Below are positions 26,672 to 35,224 of a DNA stretch of 64,000 nucleotides, piece by piece; the stretch's first letter is position 1; every line of letters begins with the position of its first letter. Position numbers and translations under genes: made by a program. The stretch spans positions 308,809-372,808 of the forward strand of contig NZ_LT854639.1 of the NCBI RefSeq assembly GCF_900184255.1, written 5' to 3'. The notes below the pieces were generated by a model that saw only the letters and a program-made list of their open reading frames with translations, searched no databases and had not been told where the DNA came from. Origin of the DNA: Haloimpatiens massiliensis. Lineage in GTDB: Bacteria; Bacillota; Clostridia; Clostridiales; Clostridiaceae.

Positions 26672-27397
26672 TTTAATCCTCCGTTTATAACATTATAGTC
26701 CATATATTTTTTTCGTTTAAGTTTAATTATACTTTAACAAAATATTAACATTTCTATACTAATTCAACTTTCGCAGTTATAAAATAAAAATGTAAAATTT
26801 AGAATGAAGTAAACCTGCTTTAAATTAATTTTTAAAATTTAAAATTAAAAACGTTTATTCATCTAATGTAGAACTTGAAATTCATGTACAAAAGTTGAGT
26901 TATATATAACTTTCAAACAACTAATGTTATGGATAATTTTTTACATTTTAAACTTAATATAGTATTCAATAATTAATATTAAGTAAAAAACTAGCTTAAA
27001 ATATTACTTTAATAAGTAAATAAATCATATATAATAAACTTTATCTATTATAGTAATTAAATTTATCTATTACCAATATTAATAATATTACAACGAATCA
27101 TATAATTTGTAAATATAATAAACGCATTGTAATATTTTGTAAATATTTTCTTGTTATTAAATTAAATTTTATAATCATGATTTTATTTGTATTAAATTTC
27201 CTATATGTTTTTTATTTTTATACATCTTTTTCAATATGTCCTTAAAATCTATCCCATTCTACATTTTTTTGTTAACAATTTATTCATTTTCGACATAAGT
27301 TTCCTCTTTTTTTATTTCTATTTTGAGCAAAAATATTTTAATTTTTTTTATTTTTCTATTTTTTTATTTAAATCCATAATACAAACCAAAAAAGAAA
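26672..27397. other. Long AT-rich upstream region of the polysaccharide operon
   Basis: More than 700 bases without a credible gene. It holds the 30-base sequence shared with the sigma-factor upstream region, a perfect 14-base palindrome (agttatatataact at 26898-26911) and several A/T tracts. Long AT-rich leaders are usual ahead of capsule loci and may contain operator sites or bent DNA. No riboswitch or attenuator fold was recognised. Confidence 0.5.
26762..26791 (-). promoter_or_regulatory. 30-base shared promoter-like element (polysaccharide operon copy)
   Basis: All 30 bases are identical to 28354-28383 in front of the sigma-factor gene, in the same orientation. The minus-strand reading includes ttttataactgcgaaagttg, with aact and agtt as a small inverted repeat. 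It ends about 91 bases before the wzz start codon. Such identity in an otherwise diverged AT-rich setting suggests a common promoter or operator. Confidence 0.6.
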
Positions 27398-27436
27398 CCT
27401 TACAGTGGGTTTCACAACTTTTTCTGTAAGGCTTCT
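27391..27436 (-). terminator. Rho-independent terminator of the sigma-factor gene
   Basis: ccttacag (27398-27405) pairs with ctgtaagg (27424-27431). On the minus strand the stem is followed by tttcttttttgg. It lies about 170 bases past the sigma gene's stop and insulates it from the polysaccharide operon. Confidence 0.75.
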
Positions 27437-27602
27437 ATTTAAAATTTTTAATTTTTAAATTTCGATTCTAACTTTATAATTTTAATTTTATGATTCTAAC
27501 TTTAAAAATCTTGCACTACAATTTTTAACTTACACTTGTAGATTTCACATTTAATCCTCAAGTTTAGTTTTACCCTTTTTTCATTTTTCACAATTATATT
27601 TT

Positions 27603-28223
27603 TTACTCATTATTCTCAGCTTTTAGTAGTTTTCTCAATTTCTTAAATAAATTAGTTTTTCTTTTATAAACTCCACTTTGGGATAGCCCTTTCCTTTTAG
27701 CATACTCCTTTAATGCTCCTTTAGTATTTTTATATATAATTAGCAGTAATTCCTTTTCTTCTAAAGATAAATGCTTTATGGACTCCTGAAGCTTTTCCCG
27801 TTCTTCCTTTTCTAAGTAATCCTCTTCTAAATCTATCTCCCCTTGAAGCATATCCTCTAACGTAAGTCCATCTTCTATAGGAGCATCTAAGCTTATACTA
27901 AATCGTTCATTTGCCTTCTTTCTTATCTCATAATAGTAATTATTTCTTATAGCAGTGGTCACATAAGTGGTGAAATTTTTTGATCTTTCTAGGTCAAATT
28001 TTTCCACTGCATGCATTATAGATATACATCCTATTTGCTTAAGATCATCATCATCCATCCCTCTAATGTATACACTTTTTGTTATTTTAACTATAAAAGG
28101 CATAAATTTCTCCATAATCTTCTGTAAAGCATTTTTGTCTCCCTCTTTAGCCATAGATACCAACTGATTTAACTCCTGTTCCCTTTCTCTCATGTTTTTC
28201 TTAACGTTAACTTTTCCTCTCAT
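27603..28223 (-). CDS. Small sigma-70 family RNA polymerase sigma factor
   Basis: About 206 residues with sigma region 2 (GMDDDDLKQIGCISIMHAVE, FTTYVTTAIRNNYYYEIRK) and region 4 (LSLEEKELLLIIYKNTKGAL, KGLSQSGVYKRKTNLFKKL), and an acidic linker between them. It resembles the small alternative sigma factors that control toxins, bacteriocins or surface structures in Clostridia, but I cannot name an orthologue. It lies directly upstream of, and co-oriented with, the polysaccharide operon, and both share one 30-base upstream sequence, so it may drive the operon and itself. No anti-sigma gene is adjacent. The second ATG is preferred because gagg then has eight bases of spacing. Confidence 0.82.
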   Translation of the reverse strand: MRGKVNVKKNMREREQELNQLVSMAKEGDKNALQKIMEKFMPFIVKITKSVYIRGMDDDDLKQIGCISIMHAVEKFDLERSKNFTTYVTTAIRNNYYYEIRKKANERFSISLDAPIEDGLTLEDMLQGEIDLEEDYLEKEEREKLQESIKHLSLEEKELLLIIYKNTKGALKEYAKRKGLSQSGVYKRKTNLFKKLRKLLKAENNE

Positions 28224-28353
28224 AAACATTACCCTCTTTCTTTTAACCCCATTTCTTTTTTTCTAATCCTGTGTGTATCTATGCTTTTATACCATGTATC
28301 TACCTTAATATAAAACAAGCATATTCTTCAATTTAGTACTTCAATATTTATAT

Positions 28354-28383
28354 ATTCAACTTTCGCAGTTATAAAATAAAAAT
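28354..28383 (-). promoter_or_regulatory. 30-base shared promoter-like element (sigma-factor copy)
   Basis: Identical over 30 bases to the element upstream of wzz and in the same orientation. It lies about 131 bases before the sigma-factor start. Similarity continues weakly for about ten bases upstream (taaaattt in both). It may be an autoregulatory promoter. Confidence 0.6.
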
Positions 28384-28719
28384 ATAAAATTTTAAATGAA
28401 GAATAAAGCCCTTTTAGAAATTAACTACAATTTAAAATTTGTAGTTAAGTAGTTAGTTCTTACCTTTTCATTCTTACTTCTTACTTCTTACTTTTTACCT
28501 ATTAATTCTTACTTAAATACCAAATTGTAAGTTAAATACTTGTTTAATTTTTTATACATACTAACCTTTTTAATTTACTCTTCCCGGGAATGTTTGTATT
28601 TTGGTAAATACTGTAATTATAGTATATCCAAACTTAAGTTTGCTGTCAAGAAGCTTTTGTAAGTTTTATCTAGATGATTTTATACAATTAACATTCACTT
28701 ACTAATAAGGTGCATGAAG

Positions 28720-28850
28720 AAAATAACAAGTCAAAGATGCTGGTATATTTTGTGTTAGACAAGGAAGCAGGTTCCGACTTTGGTAGAACTATCGGCGGGT
28801 TCTGCTGCGCAATATGACACAAAATAGACTAGCATACTAACTTGTTATTT
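28720..28850. repeat. Family F palindromic repeat, full copy
   Basis: The ends are inverted: aaataacaagt at the left and acttgttattt at the right. A longer imperfect arm (atgctggtatattttgtgt against acacaaaatagactagcat) lies inside, and the loop is relatively GC-rich (tcggcgggttctgctgcgc). A half copy lies at 38947-39012. No coding potential. Confidence 0.7.
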
Positions 28851-28869
28851 ATTTGAATGTACCTAAAAC

Positions 28870-28968
28870 GGGGCTGTCGCACTAAAAATAAATACTACAA
28901 TATATTGTGTTAAGTTTAAACTTGCAGAACAGTATATTGTATGTAAATTTCTCAATGCGACAGCTCCA
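28870..28968. repeat. Family B palindrome, copy 1
   Basis: About 99 bases whose ends pair (ggggctgtcgca with tgcgacagctcc) and whose middle contains acaatatattgtgttaagt facing agtatattgtatg. Two more copies lie at 55183-55281 and 56981-57076. It may act as a two-way terminator or be a small mobile repeat. Confidence 0.75.
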
Positions 28969-28987
28969 TAATATAAATTTCTATTAT

Positions 28988-29074
28988 GATTATCCCACAA
29001 AAGGTATTACATTACTTGAATTATGAAATTTCTCCGTAATGACTTGCATAAGAAGCAAAGGAACTATTTAAATT
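28988..29074. repeat. Family C repeat, left half, inside the patatin gene end
   Basis: Matches the left arm of the family C palindrome at 52878-53046 (cccacaaaa-g-attacattactt, gaattatgaaattt, gacttgcataagaagc, ggaactatttaaattt). The right arm is missing. Here the repeat supplies the stop codon and about the last 18 codons of the patatin-like protein. Confidence 0.75.
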
Positions 29075-29860
29075 TAATTTTTCTATGCAAGTATGGTACC
29101 CTTCATAAAAAAGTTCTTTAAGAAAGTCTGGTTGAAAATTCAATGTATCATGACTATTGAAACCCTTCTCTCTATTTATCAAAACTATATCTTCTTCTTT
29201 GTATTCTTCTTTTATGTACTCAGGTATCACAAAGTTATTGCTTAAAGGCATTAAATATAACTTTTCTACTTTGTTTTCCACAAAAGGTGTCAAAAAACAA
29301 TTGTTAAGAACTCCACCATCTAAATTGTATCCATGGTATTCTCCACTTATGAGACATTCCTTAAATTTTTCTATTTGTTCTCCTGATACAAATTCTCTCC
29401 ACAACTGTTTAAAATTTTTTTCCTCCTGTTCATGGGATACATAAGGCAAAAGCGAACTGAACTTTACTGCATCCAGTTTTTGTTCTTGTTGTAAATTACA
29501 AATATTAACCACTTTTTCTTTAATATTTATCCCCATAACTTCTACATAATTCACATAGAAAGCCTTTATTTGTGCATTGTTTCCTTTCAATTCATTTAAT
29601 ATGTTCATAATAATACTATTATCTACAACTTTATTCAGCTTAATCTTCTTGTTTAATAAAGCTTCCCCTTGCTCTCCTGAATTTGTGTAAAACTCCTTCA
29701 TGGCTTCTAGATTTTCTGTGTATAAGTAGTATCCATTTACAGCCCCTATAGAAGTACCCGCTATCACTCTTAGTTTTACGCCCTTTTCCCATAAGGCATA
29801 AAGAGCTCCTGCCTGAAAAGCGCCTTTAGCTCCACCACCTTGTAAAAATAATCCACTCAC
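29021..29860 (-). CDS. Patatin-like phospholipase
   Basis: Predicted cytoplasmic lipid acyl hydrolase of about 279 residues. The active-site elements are all present: oxyanion loop LQGGGAKGAFQAG, nucleophile elbow AGTSIGAVNG and catalytic Asp in YNLDGGVLNNCFL. The start is GTG (SGLFLQ...), because aggagg lies six bases ahead; an ATG 15 codons upstream would include that site in the protein. The last 18 or so residues (SSFASYASHYGEIS) come from a family C repeat, so the natural C-terminus has been replaced. Lipid substrate unknown. Confidence 0.85.
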   Translation of the reverse strand: MSGLFLQGGGAKGAFQAGALYALWEKGVKLRVIAGTSIGAVNGYYLYTENLEAMKEFYTNSGEQGEALLNKKIKLNKVVDNSIIMNILNELKGNNAQIKAFYVNYVEVMGINIKEKVVNICNLQQEQKLDAVKFSSLLPYVSHEQEEKNFKQLWREFVSGEQIEKFKECLISGEYHGYNLDGGVLNNCFLTPFVENKVEKLYLMPLSNNFVIPEYIKEEYKEEDIVLINREKGFNSHDTLNFQPDFLKELFYEGYHTCIEKLNLNSSFASYASHYGEIS

Positions 29861-30050
29861 CGTAATCCTCCTCTTCCTGTAATGCAAAAATAAATTTTCT
29901 ATCAATATGAATATACCATTTTTTAAGCTGCTGGTCTTAGAAAACTGTAAATATTATCAAAAAATTTATATTTTACCTCATTCGACCCATGTAATTAATT
30001 ACTTTAGTTATATTCTATATACTTGCACAATTATTCATTAAACAAAATTA

Positions 30051-30086
30051 AGAGCATATATGGATTTACAATTCCACATATGCTCT
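30051..30086 (-). terminator. Terminator after the 177-residue protein gene
   Basis: Strong stem: agagcatatatgga pairs with tccacatatgctct around a short loop. On the minus strand it is followed by a T-rich stretch (ttaattttgttt), 18 bases past the stop codon. Confidence 0.85.
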
Positions 30087-30103
30087 CATTCTATTCCCTA
30101 AGC

Positions 30104-30637
30104 TTATTTAGCTATAACTTCTTTTAATTTTTCACAAATATACTCTTTAATTTCCACTCCATCTATGAATGTATTATCATCAAAATCACTTGGTTTAACT
30201 TTGAAGAAGTTTATTATTAAAGAATTATCTTTTATTATGTAATCTTCTAATGATAATGGTGAGAATCTAACTTCTACCTCTTCATATTTAGAATCTACAT
30301 CTTTTAATTTTTCTACTAAAGAGTCTAAATTTAATTGTTTAACTGGTTGCACCATGCTTAAAGTATACTCTAAGTCTTCCATTACCCACATGTTATAATT
30401 CCAAAATCTTCCTTCTTTTTTTGTCTTTTTAGATAAAAGTTCTTTATTTGTTATAGAACTTAAAACTTTTCTTACAGATTCAGCATCAAACTCTTCATCA
30501 TAGGATGCAGATATCCCTTTCATTGCAGCTACATCTACCATGTACTGCTCTGAAACTCTCTCCTTTTCACTAGTAGCCTGCCAAAAATATAGCATTGATT
30601 CAACTTCGTCCAAATTTACTTTTATTGTCTTTAACAT
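30104..30637 (-). CDS. Conserved protein of unknown function (possibly TDE2712 family)
   Basis: Soluble acidic protein of 177 residues, with no membrane segment or cofactor motif. It begins LKTIKVNLDEVESMLYFWQA and has a helical middle (YDEEFDAESVRKVLSSITNK) and a beta-rich end (IINFFKVKPSDFDDNTFIDG). From memory it resembles proteins called TDE2712 family, which would need a search to confirm. It stands alone with its own terminator; a family D hairpin lies about 95 bases upstream of the start and could affect its promoter. Ribosome site gtaggggtaaggATG. Confidence 0.65.
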   Translation of the reverse strand: MLKTIKVNLDEVESMLYFWQATSEKERVSEQYMVDVAAMKGISASYDEEFDAESVRKVLSSITNKELLSKKTKKEGRFWNYNMWVMEDLEYTLSMVQPVKQLNLDSLVEKLKDVDSKYEEVEVRFSPLSLEDYIIKDNSLIINFFKVKPSDFDDNTFIDGVEIKEYICEKLKEVIAK

Positions 30638-30733
30638 CCTTACCCCTACTTTCTTCCTAATATTGAAAATTTATAATTCATGCACATCTTATTTTAACAT
30701 AAAAAACATATGTTGTGACATAATACATTGAAG

Positions 30734-30964
30734 AAAAATCTGATTTTAATTCCGTAATAAATGTGGAATTTGCGACTGTTCACAATACGCCAAGAACTTC
30801 TAAATGTCTCACAGTTAAAGCCCCTAAAGCTTTTAAACTCACTCGTTCCTCGTTCAAACATAAAAGCTTCTTAACGGTTCTTTAACTGTGAGACATAAGA
30901 AGTTCTAGAGCTAGTTCAATAGTCCCAAATTCCACATTTATTACTACATTAAAATCAGATTTTT
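30734..30964 (-). repeat. Family D long hairpin, copy 1 (stem type A)
   Basis: A 231-base hairpin. Outer arms begin aaaaatctgattttaat and end attaaaatcagattttt. Inner arms are aatgtctcacagttaaag and ctttaactgtgagacat. A central small stem of the form aagctt...aagctt carries the loop. It forms the left end of composite element 1. Confidence 0.85.
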
Positions 30965-31393
30965 AGCTTAATATGTATGTGTTTTCAGCGGAGAAGCCTA
31001 CTAAAGGATGATTTTCCTCCACTACGTTACGGAAAATCTTTAATTTATAAATAGAAAAACGCTCATAATATTTTTTAGGCGTAGCCTTTCGGTAAATTTT
31101 ATACTACACATAAAAATAAGGAAATAACTAAAATTTAATACATTTTGCCGTAAAGTAATGTTTTCATATGCGTCTTAGCTATATTATTTATGTTGGCTAT
31201 CGCCATTAAAAAATTTTTAAAGCCTTAAAAGAAAAAGCTATAATTATTCCATTAATAACATAATTATAGCTTTTATTATTAGATTATTATGTTTATATAT
31301 TTTCTATTTAATTAAAGATTTTCTGTAGCATAGCGGAGGAAAATCATCCTTTAGTTAGCTGTCTCCCTCCTTTGATAGCTTATGCATGAACCG

Positions 31394-31625
31394 AAAAATC
31401 TGTCTTTAAGGTAACAATAAATATATTTTTTTAGACTATTGAGCTAGCCTTAGAAATTCTTTGTTTTCAAATTTCAATACCCGTTAAGAAGCTTTCATGT
31501 TTGAGCGCCGTTAGAAGCGAGTTTGAAAGTTTTAGGGTATTGAAATTTGAAAACATTAGAATTTCTTGGCGTATTGCGAACAGTCTTAAAAAATATATTT
31601 ATTGTGGACTTAAAGACAGATTTTT
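31394..31625 (+). repeat. Family D long hairpin, copy 2 (stem type B)
   Basis: Same layout and length (232 bases) as copy 1 but with other arm sequences: outer aaaaatctgtctttaag with cttaaagacagattttt, inner gttttcaaatttcaatacc with ggtattgaaatttgaaaac. The right flank (tcacaatattcttat) runs into the stop codon of the MprF-like gene. Confidence 0.85.
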
Positions 31626-31651
31626 CTTATGCCACTTACATCACAATATTC

Positions 31652-33289
31652 TTATTTGTTTCCTTTTCCTATATGTCTATTAATGCTCAATGCCAATATT
31701 GGTAGTGATACAACCTTTTGGTATGCTAAAAACCTTGGATTCCAATCAGGGTCAAATTTCCCCTTAAAATATCTAAGTCCTTTAAAGTTATACCAGTGGT
31801 TGCCATAGTTAAATATGAACTTAGCAAATTTTTCTCCAGTGTGGCAGTGGTCTGCTACTCCAACGTTGGCTAGTGGTGCCATGCCTAAGCTAAAGTTTTT
31901 ATACCCCTCTTCCTTAGCCCAAAGTATTAAATGTAAAAAGAGTAAATCCATCATGCCATTAGGACTATCTTTTTTAAACCTCATAAGATCTATAGATATG
32001 GTTTCTTTTCCATCATAATATGGAACAGTGGATGCAAAAGCTATTATTTCATCCTGTTGATCTTTTATTACACCTATAGAAGACTTATTTAAATATTCTT
32101 TTTGAAACCAACCTATGGAGAACTTGTCTTCTTTTCTCCCATTTAACCACTGTACAGATATGCTCTGTAGTTTCTTTAAAAATTCATCTGAATATGGGGG
32201 ATATACCATTTGAAAACTATAATTTTCTCTTTCAAATTTATTTTTTGCAGTTCTCAAGCTCTGCTTTTTCTTTCCCTTTAAATCGAAATTTTCCAGGGAT
32301 ACCACCGCTTCTTCTCCTAATTTATAAAAGTGATATCCATTTTCATGGTATTGAGCTAATTTATCTCTGTCTATTCTATAGAAAGCAGTACTTAGAGTAA
32401 ATTTATTAGCAAAATCCTGAAATTCTTCTATAGCTTCAACTATATACTTTTCATCTCCTACAGGGTCTCCTAAAGCTACTAGTGAATCTCCTATCTTAGC
32501 GTACTGTATAAGTACCTTTCCATCCATACCCCAAAATAAAGCTTTATCTCCTAAAAATATTAGATGAGTGTTCACATCTCCCCTATTTTCCTTTAAAAAT
32601 TCTTCTACTTTGGCTAATTCTTCATCTGAGGTTTTATTTTTTATTCTATCTCTAAATACTATTAGACTTCTTAATATTAAAAATGTCCACGTTATAAAAT
32701 ATACGAATAATCCTGCAAATAAAAAGCTTCTTCCTTTTTTAAATAAACCTTTTTCTATAATGCTTTCTGATAAAAAGCTCTCCTGTAAAAAGGGTGCCGC
32801 CATCATATACATTAATATAAATATAAAAGATAAAACAATTAAAATTCCATATTTTCTTTTTCTAAACGAAGCCCACTCTCTGTACAAATGACCTTTTATT
32901 ATTCTTAAAAGTAAAATACTTAAAAGTATTAGCATTATATCTACGTAATCTAATCCTAGTGATAAAAATAAAATTAGATTTAAAATAAGAAATGTCTGTG
33001 TTGTTCTATAACTTTTTTTAAGTCTTAAAAATATTTCCATGGATAAAACTATAAGACCTATGCCTATAAATATTGACATCAGAAACATTATGCATCCTAT
33101 TTTAAACTTTTCTACTACGGGAAATCTTTCCATTATAATACTATCTCCACTGAATATGGAGTATAATACTAACGAAAATCCTCTTATTAATATCATAACT
33201 GATACTACAATTACTCCTATATCGCCAGTAAGTTTAAAATCTTTCGCAAGTTTCCAAATCTTTTTTGCCTTTAAAAATACCTCTTTCAT
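31652..33289 (-). CDS. MprF-like phosphatidylglycerol lysyltransferase (DUF2156), short form
   Basis: Membrane protein of about 545 residues. The N-terminal part has six or seven helices. The C-terminal half (from about residue 215) is the DUF2156 aminoacyl-transferase domain: LIFLGDKALFWGMDG, VALGDPVGDE, SLRTAKNKFERENY, ISIDLMRFKKDSPNGMMDLL, FSLGMAPLANVG, and the end GLRYFKGKFDPDWNPRFLAY. MprF adds lysine or alanine to phosphatidylglycerol, lowering membrane charge. Full MprF has about 14 helices and 840 residues, so the flippase part is mostly absent. The start is the ATG after gaggagttaac. The stop lies at the edge of a family D repeat. Confidence 0.85.
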   Translation of the reverse strand: MKEVFLKAKKIWKLAKDFKLTGDIGVIVVSVMILIRGFSLVLYSIFSGDSIIMERFPVVEKFKIGCIMFLMSIFIGIGLIVLSMEIFLRLKKSYRTTQTFLILNLILFLSLGLDYVDIMLILLSILLLRIIKGHLYREWASFRKRKYGILIVLSFIFILMYMMAAPFLQESFLSESIIEKGLFKKGRSFLFAGLFVYFITWTFLILRSLIVFRDRIKNKTSDEELAKVEEFLKENRGDVNTHLIFLGDKALFWGMDGKVLIQYAKIGDSLVALGDPVGDEKYIVEAIEEFQDFANKFTLSTAFYRIDRDKLAQYHENGYHFYKLGEEAVVSLENFDLKGKKKQSLRTAKNKFERENYSFQMVYPPYSDEFLKKLQSISVQWLNGRKEDKFSIGWFQKEYLNKSSIGVIKDQQDEIIAFASTVPYYDGKETISIDLMRFKKDSPNGMMDLLFLHLILWAKEEGYKNFSLGMAPLANVGVADHCHTGEKFAKFIFNYGNHWYNFKGLRYFKGKFDPDWNPRFLAYQKVVSLPILALSINRHIGKGNK

Positions 33290-33611
33290 GTTAACTCCTC
33301 TCATTGTTATTAAGTGGATTCATAGCTAGCCTTCTTAATTAATTATCAATCCACTAGTCCCCAGTATCCAATCACCAAAAATCTTATTTATAAAAATTTT
33401 TATTTAGTTTAGAAGTGCTAGCCCATATTCCTAGAAACTAGTAGATAGCACCTAAATATACCCTATTACACCTAATTATACATTTTATAAATTTTCGTTA
33501 CAACTTTTTGGTATTTATGATGATTTTTTAATACTTTTATGATAATAAATGTAAAATCCCCTTTTATAATAACACACATTAATAAAAAAAATTATTACAA
33601 AAAGGTTGCAA

Positions 33612-33637
33612 AATAAAAAAAGGCGCAGAACGCCTTT
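33612..33637 (-). terminator. Terminator downstream of nupC
   Basis: aaaggcg (33619-33625) pairs with cgccttt (33631-33637). The minus-strand reading continues into ttttttattttg. It lies about 70 bases past the transporter gene's end. The rest of 33290-33708 shows nothing further. Confidence 0.85.
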
Positions 33638-33708
33638 GGGTTGATTGGTAAATTAAAGATTGAGTATTATGGATTAAAGATTGGGTATTATAAACTAGGG
33701 GTTTGGGA

Positions 33709-34929
33709 CTAAAACAACAGTCCCGCTATAGTAGCTGTCATGAATGTAGTTACGCAGCCACCTATTAATGCTCTTACTCCAAGCTTAGCTATGTCAGAAC
33801 GTCTTTCTGGTGCAAGACCACCAATCCCTCCTATTTGAACAGCTATGGAGCTTATGTTTGCAAAACCGCAAAGAGCGTAAGTTAATATCATTATTGTTTT
33901 TGGCTGTAATGCTCCTGCTTTTATCATTGGAGCTAAGTTTGCGTAGGCAACAAATTCATTTAACACAAGTTTTGTACCTATTAAGTTACCTGCATTTAAT
34001 ATGTCTTGAGCAGGTACTCCCATTACGAAAGCTAGTGGAGCGAATATTCTTCCCAATAACCATCCAAGGTTTATATATGGTGCCCCAAATAGACCTGCTA
34101 CCCAAGCTATTAATGAGTTTACAAGGGCAACCATAGCAACAAAGGCTAAAAGCATTGCTGCAACATTTAGCGCAAGAGATAACCCCTCACTAGCGCCTGT
34201 AGCTGCTGCATCTATTACGTTTGAGCTAGTATTTTCTAATTCTATTTGAATTTTTCCTTTTGTCACTGGCTCTTCTACTTCTGGACATATTATTTTTGAA
34301 ACCACAAGTCCTGCTGGTGCAGCCATCATGCTGGCTGCCATCAAATGTCCAGCACTAACACCCATAGCTACATATCCTGCCATAACTCCGCCGGCCACAG
34401 TACACATTCCTCCTACCATTATGGATAGAAGTTCTGACTTTGTCATAGTTTTTACAAAAGGCTTTATTACAAGTGGCGCTTCTGTTTGACCAACAAATAT
34501 GTTAGCCACAGCTGATAACGTTTCAGCTCCACTGGTTCCAAGAAGTTTAACTATTCCTTTAGCTAGTACAGATATTAATTTTTACATTATTCCAAGATAA
34601 TATAATACACTCATTAAAGCTGAAAAGAATATTATTGTTGGAAGTACTTGAAGTGCAAATACATATCCTACCTTATTTGTGTCCATAAGTCCTCCAAATA
34701 AGAATGTTGTTCCTTCTTTAGTGAAGTCTAAAAGCTTTGTGATAAGTCCACTGACAACCTCAAAGGCAGCTCTTCCTGGAGGAAATTTTAATATAAATAG
34801 TGCAAATATGAATTGCAGTGTTATACCTGTTGCTACTAATCTCCAGTTTATTTTCTTTTTATTATTGGAAATCAAGTAACAGATACCTAAAAGTACAATT
34901 AAACCTATAATACCTATAAATCTGTTCAC
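33709..34929 (-). pseudogene. nupC: NupC-family nucleoside transporter with an in-frame stop at codon 116
   Basis: Concentrative nucleoside transporter, which imports nucleosides with a cation. Codons 1-115 (INWRLVATGITLQFIFALFI, FLFGGLMDTNKVGYVFALQV) end ATA-ATG-TAA. Reading on in the same frame gives KLISVLAKGIVKLLGTSGAE, VANIFVGQTEAPLVIKPF and the rest of a normal NupC to a total of about 406 codons. A single C-to-T change (CAA to TAA) explains it. The gene starts at GTG after gggagaataagaaaa. It follows deoB, so the pair would import and catabolise nucleosides. Readthrough, a suppressor or a sequencing error are alternatives to loss of function. Confidence 0.85.
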
Positions 34930-35224
34930 TTTTCTTATTCTCCCTTTTTTATGATTTTTATTCCTAACTCACTTTATTATTTTTATACTTTTCTTTATTT
35001 ATAATTTGCTTTATTTTATCTCTAATCTATTTTGTCTTATTTCTATTTTATTTTCTTTATAATTTATTTTGTTTTGTTTTTATATAATCTTTATGTTTTG
35101 TTTTTCTACATTTTTTATGCTTTACGGTTATTTTGTCATACAATTTTCAATATTTATTTAATTAATTTAAATTATCATTGGTATTTTGACCAATAATTAT
35201 CCACTCACAAGTCCGTTGTCGTAA

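Larger units (their letters stand above)
30700..31650. repeat. Composite element 1 (D hairpin - E segment - D hairpin)
   Basis: About 0.95 kb filling the space between two genes. Family D hairpins of opposite orientation and different stem type flank a 430-base E segment. The E segment itself has inverted ends: ctactaaaggatgattttcc near 30998 and ggaaaatcatcctttag near 31347. A related composite in inverted orientation lies at 47229-48180. No protein coding is credible here. Confidence 0.75.

Noticed and set aside
27603..28223. Calling the sigma factor a BotR/TcdR-type toxin regulator
   Set aside because: Size and regions 2 and 4 are compatible, but no toxin gene is in the window and I cannot establish orthology by eye.
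31501..31683. Open frame of 60 codons beginning MSAVRSEFES, also at 47170-47379 and in part at 48020-48280
   Set aside because: All three lie inside family D hairpins. They recur because the repeat recurs, have no ribosome sites and follow the palindrome, not a protein family.
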